Shown here: positions 1 to 9,644 of the stretch, piece by piece | Position numbering within the stretch: the stretch's first letter is position 1 | Layout: each line of letters begins with the position of its first letter | Assembly (NCBI GenBank): GCA_025667525.1 | Contig: CM046878.1 | Location: 395,626,974-395,690,973, forward strand | Direction of reading: 5' to 3' | Origin: Glebionis coronaria | Lineage: Eukaryota > Streptophyta > Magnoliopsida > Asterales > Asteraceae | Length of the DNA: 64,000 nucleotides | The notes under the pieces: generated by a model | Databases searched by the model: none | What the model was told of the DNA's origin: nothing | Seen by the model: the letters and a program-made list of their open reading frames with translations, nothing else | Translations under genes and position numbers: made by a program

Positions 1-1291
1 TCTCCATGATCTTTAGGGGAGTATTTGCTTTTCGTCGTGTGTCTCGATCCTTCATATTGATTTTTGATAAATGATTCTTCACATCACTTTTGGATCTTTA
101 GAAACAAAATGTAGCCCTCATGCCTTGTTAGGGCCATTTCGGACTCGCCAATCTTCGCATCCCGCTTCAATAAGTTATGCCTTGGCTATGAACTCTAATT
201 AATACCGAGCAACTTTTAAACGATCTTGTGCTAGAAGCTAAGTAACTTTTCAAATCGTACAACCTTATTTATTGCAATTAAATTTATTAACAAGCGATGG
301 GAGAAAAAGCTCATAATTAACTCAAATAAATTCATGAAAGAATACCAAACTTATAATTGACTCTATCATCTCTCGTTCTCCAGAATTTAAAATCTCAAAG
401 AATGAGACTCGTGGATGCTTAGCCTATTAAATCAAAGTTTTGGGTTTTCAAATCGTCTATAGGATCTTGCAACTTCTTAGACTCTTTCAAGTTTAGAATT
501 CGCGTTTTAAAGTTCCCTTGATAAACGACTTTCTAGGATCAATTATAGGAACTTGCGAAAAGTTCTCGTTCTTAACCCGTCAGAGTTAAGACTTTCGCGT
601 TTTAAAGTTCCCTACATAAAAGCCTAGCAAAACTTGTCTTAAACACGTTAAGGATACTAGCTAGAGTAAACTTAGATAAGTAAACTCGGGTTGAGTCAAA
701 ATATTCACAACGTTGAAAAATTAAAACCACTTTAATAAAATTTATTCTAGCAAAGAAAGAAAATAACAATAACAAAGGTAAATACAACTAGGCCAAAATA
801 GATCAAAAATTTTGAAAAATATCGAAAAATCAATCTTCCGGTTAAAATGAGGACAAATACAAGGAAAAGCCCACTTAACTTCAATAGAAGTCCCCCTACA
901 ATTAATATAAACATTGTCCTCAATGTTTAAGCATGTGGAAGTATTCTCCCCTACACTTAGGACATTGTGCACGTTGTTTAAATCTTGCTAAGGAAGAGAC
1001 AACTAAAGTGATTCCTATTTTAATATTGGAAAATATAAAATAGAGAATCAAAAGAGTTTAGGATAAAACTGGTAAGACGGGAACACGGAATCACGGGTCG
1101 TCAAAAGTCATCAAGAATGGATCTTTGAAAGCTCGAATCCCTGCACATGATAAGAAAGATAACGACAAACACATACTAGGGTCTCCCCTACACTTATTAT
1201 AAAAACAGAATAAAAAGGATAGATACTGTGGGTTACCTCCCGAGAAGCGCTTGTTTTTGTTAACCGAGTCGTGAGCCTGAATCGACCTTGA
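1..1291 (-). other. 3' noncoding region of element A
   Basis: No ORF with a recognisable product. It matches 54665-55952 of B closely. It holds purine-tract modules on the minus strand at 892-905 and 945-959 and a perfect stem-loop at 910-927, listed separately. The true 3' end and the LTR-adjacent polypurine tract are outside the window. Confidence 0.7.
892..959 (-). promoter_or_regulatory. Internal stem-loop flanked by polypurine-tract-like modules (A)
   Basis: On the minus strand the perfect inverted repeat AACATTG / CAATGTT with loop AGGA (910-927) is followed by a purine-rich tract (892-905) and preceded by a second tract of the AAGTGTAGGGGA type (945-959). The same arrangement occurs in B at 55549-55617 and, in variant form, in C at 44815-44883. 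The tract resembles the one directly beside the 3' LTR of B. It may be an internal second-strand primer. That role is inferred. Confidence 0.55.
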
Positions 1292-2769
1292 TTAGCATAG
1301 GAAGAAGCTTGAAACACATCCACCGGGATCAAGTACATGGTTTTCATCCATCAAGTAGCACAAGCTTAAGGCGAACAAGGCAAGCCAAAGAAGAGTAGGC
1401 AAGGTTCCCTTAAGCAAAGATCGAGCACGGTGGTAGACAGTATGATGCATCACAAGCATATCTCCATGGTTTCCAAAAGTCTTTCCTTTTATTTCATCAT
1501 ATGGATACTTAGATGGCTTAGAAATTGCAATACCAGGATCGAACACCTTTTCCTTTAGGGGAAAATAACACTCAGGCTCAGTAGACCTTGAAGAACATCC
1601 GCTCATAAATCGCACAATCTCATCCTCAGAAGGTGGATGAAGAGGTGTCAAGACATAGGTACTGCGGATATCAGTGTCGGCCGGCTTCTTCTCTTTTGAA
1701 ACGGGTTTCTTCATATCCAAAGAGAATAGATACCATAATCATCATGTCCAAAGGAGGAGAATCACTCTCATTTGGGAAGTAAGTGTTGAGAAAAGTAGTA
1801 AAGTCTTCCTCAAATGAGTAGTCATCCAAAGTAGGATCAAGCATTGTGGGTGGAGGATCTTCATCAAAAGTAGGAGTAAGGTCATCATGAAAGGAATCAC
1901 TCGAGAGAGTATCAGCCTCATCAAAATCATCATAAGTGGGCATGTCTGGATACTCAGAAGTAAAATCATTAGAATCATCCATATCAGAACTCGAATCATC
2001 ATCGTTGTCATCATAAATCGGTGGAGACTCGTGAATTGGTGGAGGGTCTAAATTGGAGAGAAAATCATCCACATCATCTTGAAAGAGTGGATTATCATAG
2101 CAATAATTGATAGAGGATTGTTGTAGACGATAAAATCATCAAGCACATTAATCATATTCGCTGATTCTCTTCCATTGGGTTTGGTTGTGATCTTCCCCAT
2201 TTTGAATACTTGTGCATCATTCCCGACCATAAAACTAACTCACATTCGGCAACATCGACTAATGCTTTTTCGGTTCTCAAGAATGGCCGACCAAGTATTA
2301 ACGGAATACGAGGGTCCATTTCATAATCAACAACAACAAAGTCGACCGGAAAAGTGAAGGTGCCAACTTTAATGAACACATCTTCGGCAATACCAACGGG
2401 GTAGGCGAGAGTGCAATTTGCTAGATCAAGAGTCATCTTCGTTGGTGTAAGATCGGGTAGTGATAACTTTTTCCAAACACTTAAAGGCATCAGATTTATA
2501 CTTGTCCCGAGATCGACTAAGGGAGTAAATTCTTCGGTTAAAGTACATGGTAGCACAAAACGACCGGGATCTCCAAGTTTTTCCGGAAGTTCTTTAAGAA
2601 GGACTGCAGAACAGTTTTCATTCAATCGAGTATTAACAAACTCGACCATCTTCTCCTTCTTATTAAGCAATTCCTTAAACATCTTAACAAATTTAGGCAT
2701 TTGGGCAAGAGCTTCAACAAGGCAAAAGGTGATGGTCAGACCCGAAATCTTCTTCAAATAATTCGACAC
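1292..2769 (-). pseudogene. A protease and acidic C-terminal tail, broken
   Basis: This is the 3' part of the gag-protease polyprotein. The open stretch 2769-2152 contains the aspartic-protease signature in its Athila form (DLGTSINLMP near 2488-2525) followed by the usual second half with an ILGRPFL motif. A strongly acidic Asp/Ser/Pro region follows (2072-1671), then in another frame (1720-1292) a segment with FDPGI, a hydrophobic stretch of about 18 residues and a second DPGG motif before the stop. Three frames are used, so at least two frameshifts separate the parts. B keeps the same modules in one frame, which supports reading them as one ancestral ORF. There is no RT downstream. Confidence 0.8.
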
Positions 2770-3035
2770 TTGAATGTCATCCTTGGTGAGAAATTTGCCT
2801 TTGTCTAACCGAGAATTATAAGGGATGTTGGTTTTATAGGTGGAAGGTGTAGCAGGTAAAGTTTGAGATGTTGAAGTTTTAAAGGTGGAAGGTGGGATTG
2901 GTGAAGGGTTCTTCTTGGGTACTTCAGTAAGAGGTGGAGACGGTAATGGAGAACTAATACTAGGCGTGGGAGTAGGAGGGATAAATGATGGTGGAGGAGG
3001 TGTAGATGGAGTAACTGCAGGAGGGGTAGATGTTC

Positions 3036-4529
3036 CTATAAGGTTTCTCCACTATGTGTAGTAATAGCACTCACATTCGCTCTCGGGTTGGTGACAGAAT
3101 TTGAAGGAAGAAAGCCCGAAGTAGAGAGTTGAGTAGTTGGTAAGAAACTAGCCAACATATTCTTCAAATCATTTGTTTGAGTGCTAAAAGAGGTTTGTAT
3201 ATCATGTCGAAGCTCGGATCTAATATCATTACCTTGCTTAGTGATATATCCTTTCAAATTGATAATTTGGCTTTGCAGATTCTTGATTTGCTCTCCTTGG
3301 GTCCTCATGAAAGCTTCAATATCTTGATTAATGGGTGGGGCTTGTTGAGCGTGTGGGTGATAAGGAGTAGAAGCTCGAGGTGGGTTTAGATTGCTTCTAT
3401 TATAGTTGTTGTTGGGGTTATGGTTTTGAGGAGAAAAACCGGGTGAAAGAAAGTTGTTAGAACGGTAACTTAGCAAGTTACGATCACCTTGAGGTCGGGC
3501 TTGATAGATTTCCGTTGAATAGTTACCATAAGCCGCATACACGTTTTCCGGATTGTCACGAGTAGAAGGACAATCAGTGTATGAATGAGGACTTCCACAA
3601 ATCTCACAAGAAGTTGCAACAGCTTTAACTTGTTGTTGTTGATTTGTAGCCAAGAGTTGCATATTTTTGCTCATTTCGACCATTGCGCGGGTCAATTCGG
3701 TGATATCAGGGTTTGAAGAAGTAGAAGAAACATTGACTCTCGGGTTTGATCTTGAGGATGCGGATGAATCCCAATTTTTGTGGTGAGTAGTCAAGTTCTC
3801 GATAAGCTCTCTACACTCCTCAAGTATTCTTTTCATAAATGTGCCACCGGCGGCTGCATTAATCGTATCACGATCACGAAAAGTTAAACCGTTGTAGAAG
3901 GTATCAATTAAGGTGATGGGGAGCATGTTGTGGTTTGGACATCGATCGATCAAAACATTATATCATTCCCAAGCATCAAAAAGTGATTCATCAGATTCTT
4001 GTGTAAATCCACTAATTTGATTTCGAAGGCTCGTGACCATGGATGGTGGAAAGTAGCGCGATAAAAATCGTTGAGTCATCTCGTCCCAAGTATGAATTGA
4101 ATTCTTCGGAAGACGATCAAACCATTTTTCGGCATGGTGGGATAAGGTGTGTGGAAATAGGTGAAGTCGAAGAAAATCCATAGTAACACCGGGAAACTTC
4201 ATGCTTTGAGTAACGGTAATGAATTTGTCGAGGTGTTTGTTGGCATCATCATCCGGCAATCCGCGAAATGGACAAGTGTTTTGAACTTGTTGGATCATGT
4301 GATGCTTCAACGAACACTAGGGAGCCGTAATTTGCATCGGCGCAACCGGTCCTCCTCGTCCATTCATGGTAGGTTGACACAGCTCCTCCATCGTTCTAAG
4401 ATCGGGTGGGGGAACATTGTTGTTATTATTATTGTTGAGGTGCGGTGGGTTATTGTTGTTGTTCAAACCTACCATATCTAAATCTTCACGAGCCTCGGGC
4501 TCTGAATAAGTCGAAGATCTAGTACGCAT
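3036..4529 (-). pseudogene. gag: A gag (capsid and nucleocapsid), broken
   Basis: The minus-strand frame starting MRTRSS at 4529 encodes an Athila-type Gag. It has a short N-terminus, a Retrotrans_gag-like capsid region (RGLPDDDANKHLDKF through FTQESDESLFDAW), an AAAGGTF motif, then a nucleocapsid knuckle CEICGSPHSYTDC near 3601-3563 and an Asn/Pro-rich linker. The knuckle spacing is CX2CX3HX4C. Two in-frame stops interrupt it, near 4317 and near 3961. The second aligns with an Arg codon (CGA) in B, so it is a C-to-T change. The start matches the MRTRSS start in B. Gag would form the particle and bind element RNA. This copy cannot make the full protein. Confidence 0.85.
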
Positions 4530-4768
4530 ACACTTGCAAAAGCAAAAGAAAAAGATACCAAAGAAATAGAGAATATATATGTACGTGTAAAATAAAAATA
4601 AAAATCTTTTTAGATTTTAGAAAAATTTTTAATTTTTTAGATTTTTAACAATTTTTAATTTTTATGGATTTTTGGAAATTTTTTAGCAAGAAAATAACGT
4701 TCACGAGTAAACGGATCCCAAAATTCAACGCGTCTCTCACAGAAAATCGTTAATATTTACGAAAAGAG

Positions 4769-4783
4769 CCGACAACGGCGCCA
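4769..4783 (-). other. Primer-binding site of A (tRNA-Asp type)
   Basis: The minus strand reads TGGCGCCGTTGTCGG two bases inside the 5' LTR end. This resembles the complement of the 3' end of plant tRNA-Asp, with one mismatch in the run after GTTG. Athila-type elements use this primer class. B, C and E have the same site in cleaner form. Confidence 0.8.
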
Positions 4784-5135
4784 TTTAATAACTAAATTTT
4801 CACTCAGTTAACAATATCGTTGTTCCAGTCTCTTCGAATTGATTACAGTAGAAAGTGTGACTCAGCCGTCTTTTGGTGGAAAACAATAGATTGGTCGTTG
4901 TAGTATAATTAAATTGCAAGACTTTAAAGTAAATGACATGTAAATAAACCTAAAACTAATTAAAACGTAAATGGTGCAATATTAAAAACTTTAAAAGTAA
5001 ATTAATTAAAAAACAAAAATTAAAGCGTGACGAAAAGTAAATTTGACAAGCTAATAAAAAATGAAAATTTGAAAACTTAAAACAATGCAAACTTAAATAT
5101 TTAAATTAAGACAAAAGATTAAAACAAACCCTGTC

Positions 5136-5498
5136 GAAATCCGATCGGAATGCACTCGTCGGAATGCACACTTACCTCTCCAGTCGGAATATGGTCGAAA
5201 TGTGTCCTCGTCGGAATAACAAGCCTTGGAATGATCGGAATGTGGTCGGAATCCTGGTAAACCCAAGCTGTCGGAATAACCAAACAAACAACCCTAATCG
5301 GAATGTTGATCGGAATCAAAGATCGGAATCAGGATCAGAATCCTGGTCACAAACTCCTAGTCGGAATACCAAACAAAACCCCTTGATCGGAATGTCAAAT
5401 CGGAATCCCAGTCGGAATATCAAAACCCCTTTCCGATCCAGCAATCGGAATGCTGGTCAGAATGTAAAGCCCTTTTCTGATTTGGGTGATCGGAATAT
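5136..5498 (-). repeat. Interspersed TCGGAAT motif array in the LTR of A
   Basis: About sixteen exact TCGGAAT copies and five one-base variants (TCGAAAT, TCAGAAT, TTGGAAT) occur in about 360 bp on the plus strand, spaced irregularly by unrelated sequence. It is not a simple tandem repeat. By chance far fewer than one copy would be expected. In the sense of the element the motif reads ATTCCGA. It lies in the transcribed R/U5 part of the LTR. Confidence 0.85.
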
Positions 5499-6010
5499 AG
5501 TTAGCAAAACGTAAATAAGCAAGACAACAAATAAGCTATTAACCAATAAGCACTTGACTAAAAACTTAACTAAAACACGTATAAGAAAAAGCTAATAAGC
5601 TAGAATTTAAAGACTTTTGAAAACACTTAAATGAAAAAAAATATACGAAAACAACTTTTATATAAAAATAACTTTTATAAAAACTTAAGTAACTTAAAGA
5701 TAAACACAAATAAGCTATAAAATCAATAATCCAAGACAATCAAAAGCATAAAAACATAACAGTTAATCAAATAAGCATAACAATAAGCACATAAACATAA
5801 ATATTAAACAAATCAAGAAAGGAAGAATGAGAGATTAAAAATAAGAACTTAATTAAAAGAAAAGATTCAAGAACAAAATTAAAAGACTTACTTGAAATTA
5901 AAGGCAAGAAATTAAAGGTGCAATTAAGTAAATGACAATAAGAAAGTGCAAGTAATTAAAGGTGCAAGTAATGAAAAGGGTGGAAGACTAGTTTGTCAAG
6001 TTAGCCAACA

Positions 6011-6043
6011 CCTCCTAATGTGTCATTAGGAGGGTATTTATAG
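6011..6043 (-). promoter_or_regulatory. TATA-like box and adjacent perfect hairpin in the LTR of A
   Basis: The minus strand has CTATAAATA at 6043-6035. Directly downstream is a perfect 10-bp inverted repeat, CCTCCTAATG / CATTAGGAGG on the plus strand, with a TGT loop (6011-6033). It would fall at or just before the 5' end of the RNA. The same arrangement is kept in B at 53450-53482. Confidence 0.65.
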
Positions 6044-6473
6044 GTGATTAGGGAAGGTTAGCATGTGTTGCTTCTTTCTTTCCTTTCTCGTCTTTTCGTC
6101 TTCTAAATTCTTCGACTTTTTCGACTTTGTCTCGGGATTAATTACACTCGTCTTGGAATTTCTTCATTAATTAGACTTGAGTTCTTCGGCTTTATTAAAC
6201 TTCCGTCTTTAGACTTTTCTTCGATAAATCTTCAGAATAGGCCTTGGACTTCCGTTCTTTTTGCACTCTTGATCTTTCGACTTCGTCTTTTGTCTTTTTC
6301 TTCGATAAAAGCCCTAAAAGCTCGTGTTTTCTTCCCTTTTCATATTTTGATCCTAAATCACAACAAAAACACAAACCACGCATATTTCCGACATTTACGA
6401 CATAAAATACACGTTTTGGCTTGGTTATTATTATAATTAAGTGGTAAAAGGATAAGTGTTTTCAAACTTATTA

Positions 6474-7353
6474 TATATACAGAAAGTTTTAATCCTGTAC
6501 GTACGCTCATAAGTGTACTGTTCATGGTAAAAGCATGCGGGTTTTACAAACTAACTATGTGTAATCTACTCCTATGCTAACCAATCTTCAAATGAGGAGT
6601 GTGAGAGGTTCAAATAGACGAATGATGAACAGTGGGTTGAGGTGTCGACGTGGTCGAACCAATCAGAATCAAACACGTGTCAGGTAGAGTAATAACAGAT
6701 TTAGGTGTTTTTGATTTGGTTAATTTGGGAACAATTAAGTGGTATAAGAATGATTAGGAGGCGAAGTAGATCATATTTGCTCTTGATTACATCCTCTGAA
6801 ATCCACCCTAGTGTCTTCAACTTGTTCTTGAGATCAGTGGTGACGTGTCACATGATTACTGACTGTAATGTATGAGTCCAGGATCACCATCTTCACTGTT
6901 AATCTTTTATCCACATTAAAAAGTTGAGATGTATATAGCTGGGCAATACATTTCTTCCTTTAGACTGCATATGATTGTTCCAAGTGTCATTCACCATTAT
7001 AACGTTAATATGTTGGCAATATGAGTCCTTGTCTTTGTAACTTTTCGACTTTTCTTCTCTTTGATCCTTTATCTTGTAAAACCTTTATCATGTAAAATCA
7101 GCACCAATAGTCCTCTAATCTTCATTATCTTTGCACTAATGGTCCTTCTTAGATCTTTTTTTCCTTTTCTTCGTCTTTTCTTAAAAAAAATCCCATTTAG
7201 GCACGTGTTTGCTCCATAATGTATCTTTTTACCTAAAACACTCAAAAGTACAAAATACGCGTAATTCTGATAATTTACATTCTAATATAATGTATTTGGT
7301 CGTGTTTTTAGTGGTTTTTAGGTTATAAATGATAAGTGTTTTCACACTTATCA
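6474..7353 (-). repeat. G: LTR remnant of a relative of A and B
   Basis: The right end reads like the head of an A/B-type LTR: a perfect hairpin GATAAGTGT / ACACTTATC with loop TTTC (7331-7352) ending in CA at 7353, hence TG on the minus strand. Before it, features parallel to A occur in the same order (CTTCGTCTTTTC, a GCACGTGTTT block, a CGCGTAATTCTGA block). The left part is missing, probably because A inserted here. No coding sequence is seen. The bases after 6474 up to about 7000 have no assigned function and may include older flanking DNA. Confidence 0.5.
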
Positions 7354-7551
7354 CCCTAGCAAGGAAGTTATCAGTTTAATAAAAGTTAAACCACTGGCCG
7401 TTGTGTTCCGTGTTTTACACTAATTTTTGGGCATTCTTCAAAAACAACGATTATTAGTAGAATTGTTTTTGGCATTCTTTTTGAATCAATAGATCTAATT
7501 ACTTATCTTTGTTACTTTGTTTTTTAGTCTACATAAGTTGGTATTAGAGCC
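7354..7551 (+). other. Tail of the X 5' LTR and primer-binding site
   Basis: Sequence from 7354 to about 7533 is taken as the end of the X 5' LTR, cut on the left by G. The primer-binding site TGGTATTAGAGCC (7539-7551) is one mismatch from the initiator-Met tRNA site TGGTATCAGAGCC. The gag ATG follows at 7568. The exact LTR end is uncertain because the partner LTR is not in the window. Confidence 0.6.
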
Positions 7552-7567
7552 AAAGTTCCTGATCAAG

Positions 7568-8620
7568 ATGCCTCCAAAGAGAACTAGGCCAATGCAGGAT
7601 GTGAATGAACAGGAATGTGAGCAGCGTATGATGGACAAAATAGAGGAGCGATTCAATCAAATTTTTTATCAACTGGTCGACCAGATGAACAATTTAATGA
7701 CCAATAGGAGGCCTCGTAATCGCCCTTATATGGATGAAGATGCAGATCTGGAAGAAAATCTGTTTGGTGATGGTTCGTCTGCTGATGAACAATAAGTAGG
7801 GCGGTGAATGAGAGATCGAAGGAGGAATAATGATAGGCGTTGGGAGACTGGAATGAGGGTTAATATTCATGAGTTTAATGGGGAAACTTTGAAGCCTAAT
7901 GAGTTCATTGATTGGCTTGTTGCTGTTGAAGAAGTATTTGAATTCAAAGAAGTTCCAGAAAATAAAAGGGCTTCGTTGATCGCTACCAGGCTACGTGGTA
8001 GGGCATCCGCGTGGTGGGAACAATTGAAGCTGACATGGGACAGAGTTGGGAAGTCAAAGATCACGAGTTGGCTAAAGATGAAGAAGGTCATGAGGGATAA
8101 TTTTATTCCTCATAACTACTAGCGAAAGATGTACCAGCGGTTACAAAATCTAAAACAAGGGACCAAGTCTATTGAGGATTATACCACTAAATTTTACCAA
8201 CTAATCGCATGGAATGACATTCAAGAGACAGAAGATCAGCTTGTCTCTCGATACATTGATTGGTTAGAAGTCCAAATCATTGATTCTGTTAACATGTTTG
8301 AGCCATTGACACTTTCTAAAGCATATCAGCGGGCATTAACTTTTGAGAAGGAAAACCGACGAGTGGGAACTTCGCCTTCTCGTGTAATAACGGGTGCTTC
8401 TGGTTCGGGTAACACGACATATCATTTTACTACCAATCAGGTTAAGGCAGTTGGTGGTAATACTAGAGCAGTACCTAGATCGACCAGTAGTATCAGGTTG
8501 AAGTGCTTTAACTGTGGTGAACTTGGTCACCGGTAGTCGGATTGTAAGAAGGCTGGGAAGAGACAGTTATTTATTAAACCTGAGTAAGATGATGATGTGG
8601 CTTATGATGATTACGTGGGA
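7568..8620 (+). pseudogene. gag: X gag, broken
   Basis: The frame begins MPPKRTRP at 7568, 17 bases after the primer-binding site, the first ATG in this frame after it. It encodes a typical Ty3 Gag: a charged N-terminus, the capsid region (FNGETLKPNEFIDWL, RGRASAWWEQLK, then QRLQNLKQGTKSIEDY) and a zinc knuckle of the CX2CX4HX4C kind (8503-8545). In-frame stops occur near 7793, 7805, 8120 and 8534. The last lies inside the knuckle, where Gln is expected, and reads TAG for CAG. The frame stays constant through all of these, so loss is by point mutation. Confidence 0.85.
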
Positions 8621-9644
8621 GACGCAGTCTATGATACAGAACCTGAGTATGTGTATTGAGATGTGGGGGTGAATTTGGTGGTAAGGCGATCCTCCTTAAC
8701 ACCTAAAGCTGATGTTGATGATTGGCTCAAACACAACATCTTTTAGTCAACTTGTACCATTATGGGTAAGGTTTGCACTTTTGTATGTGATTCAGGTAGT
8801 TTTGATAACTTGATAGCTGAAGAAGCAGTCCATAAATTAGGGTTGAAAACTAAAAATCGTCCTAAACCTTATAAGTGACAGTGGCTTAAAAAGGGCGGGG
8901 AGATAATAGTTTCCAAGCGTGTCCAAGTTCCATTTTCTGTAGGAACAACTTATAAGGATAATCTTTGGTGTGATGTGATACCTATGGATGCTTGTCACTT
9001 GTTGTTGGGTAGACCTTGGGAGTATGATCATGATGTAACTCACCAGGGGAGAACTAATACTTATAGTTTCCTTTTTGGGGATGTGAAGATTACTTTGATG
9101 CCAAATAAACCCAAGGAAATAGTTGATAAACCCGCTGGTACTTTACTAACTCGTTCGTAGTTCGAAGACGAGCTAGAGGTGGGAGGTGATGTTTTTGTAC
9201 TAATAGGGAAGGAGGTTTCTGAAGCCGGTGAAGTTCCTGAAGCCATGATCCCTTTACTTAAGGAATTCTCTGATGTTTTCCCTGATGAGTTACCTGATGG
9301 TTTGCCACCATTTTGTGACATACAACATCATATTAATCTGGAGCCTGGGTTATAATTTCCTAACAGGACACATTATAGGATGAGCCCTGGAGAACATGAG
9401 GAGTTGCACAGGCAGATTGAGTAGCTCGTTTCTAAGGGTCATGTTCGTGAGAGTATAAGCCCGTGTACTGTTCCTGCCCTATTGACTCCAAAGAAGTATG
9501 GTACATGGCGTATGTGTGTTGATAGTCGAGCCATCAACAAGATTACTGTGAGGTCCAGGTTCCTATTCCTCGCCTTGATGATTTGCTTGACCAGATTAGT
9601 AGTGCTACCATTTTCACGAAGCTGGATTTGAAGAGTGGGTATTA
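8621..9644 (+). pseudogene. pol: X protease and N-terminal RT, broken
   Basis: Continuing in the gag frame, an aspartic protease with CDSGS lies near 8788 and HLLLGRPWEYD near 8998. After a linker the RT opens with HYRMSPGEHEELHRQIE near 9370-9420 and [20 protein letters not shown] near 9470-9520. Stops occur near 8585, 8657, 8743, 8876, 9158, 9351 and 9421. A one-base loss near 9560 shifts the frame just before the LDLKSGYY motif. The RT is interrupted at 9644 by F. The enzyme would copy element RNA into DNA. This copy is dead. Confidence 0.85.

Larger units (their letters stand above)
1..6473 (-). mobile_element. Element A: Athila-like gag-protease LTR retrotransposon, truncated by the window edge
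   Basis: Read on the minus strand the order is 5' LTR (6473 down to 4786), primer-binding site, gag, protease, acidic tail and 3' noncoding region, which runs off the window at base 1. Bases 1 to about 4785 are colinear with 54665-59445 of element B, so A and B are members of one family. No RT, RNase H or integrase motif appears between the protease tail (ending near 1292) and base 1, and none appears in the matching 1.9 kb of B before its 3' LTR. I infer a non-autonomous gag-protease element. The 3' LTR and TSD lie outside the window. Confidence 0.85.
4786..6473 (-). repeat. 5' LTR of element A (about 1.69 kb)
   Basis: The boundary at 4786 follows the primer-binding site. The boundary at 6473 is set by homology to the end of the B 3' LTR (53906) and by the degenerate terminal hairpin GATAAGTGT...AAACTTATT. 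On the minus strand this LTR starts TAATAAG rather than TG. A TATA-like box and a perfect hairpin lie at 6011-6043. A TCGGAAT array (5136-5498) and AATAAGC repeats lie downstream of the presumed start site, in the transcribed part. No TSD can be checked because the other end is outside the window. Confidence 0.75.

Noticed and set aside
4757..4785. A tRNA gene fragment at TGGCGCC sites
   Set aside because: Only 15-19 bases match the tRNA 3' end and each lies beside an LTR. These are primer-binding sites, not tRNA genes.
5136..5498. A CRISPR-like array
   Set aside because: The repeated core is only 7-8 bp, spacing is irregular, and the context is a eukaryotic LTR.
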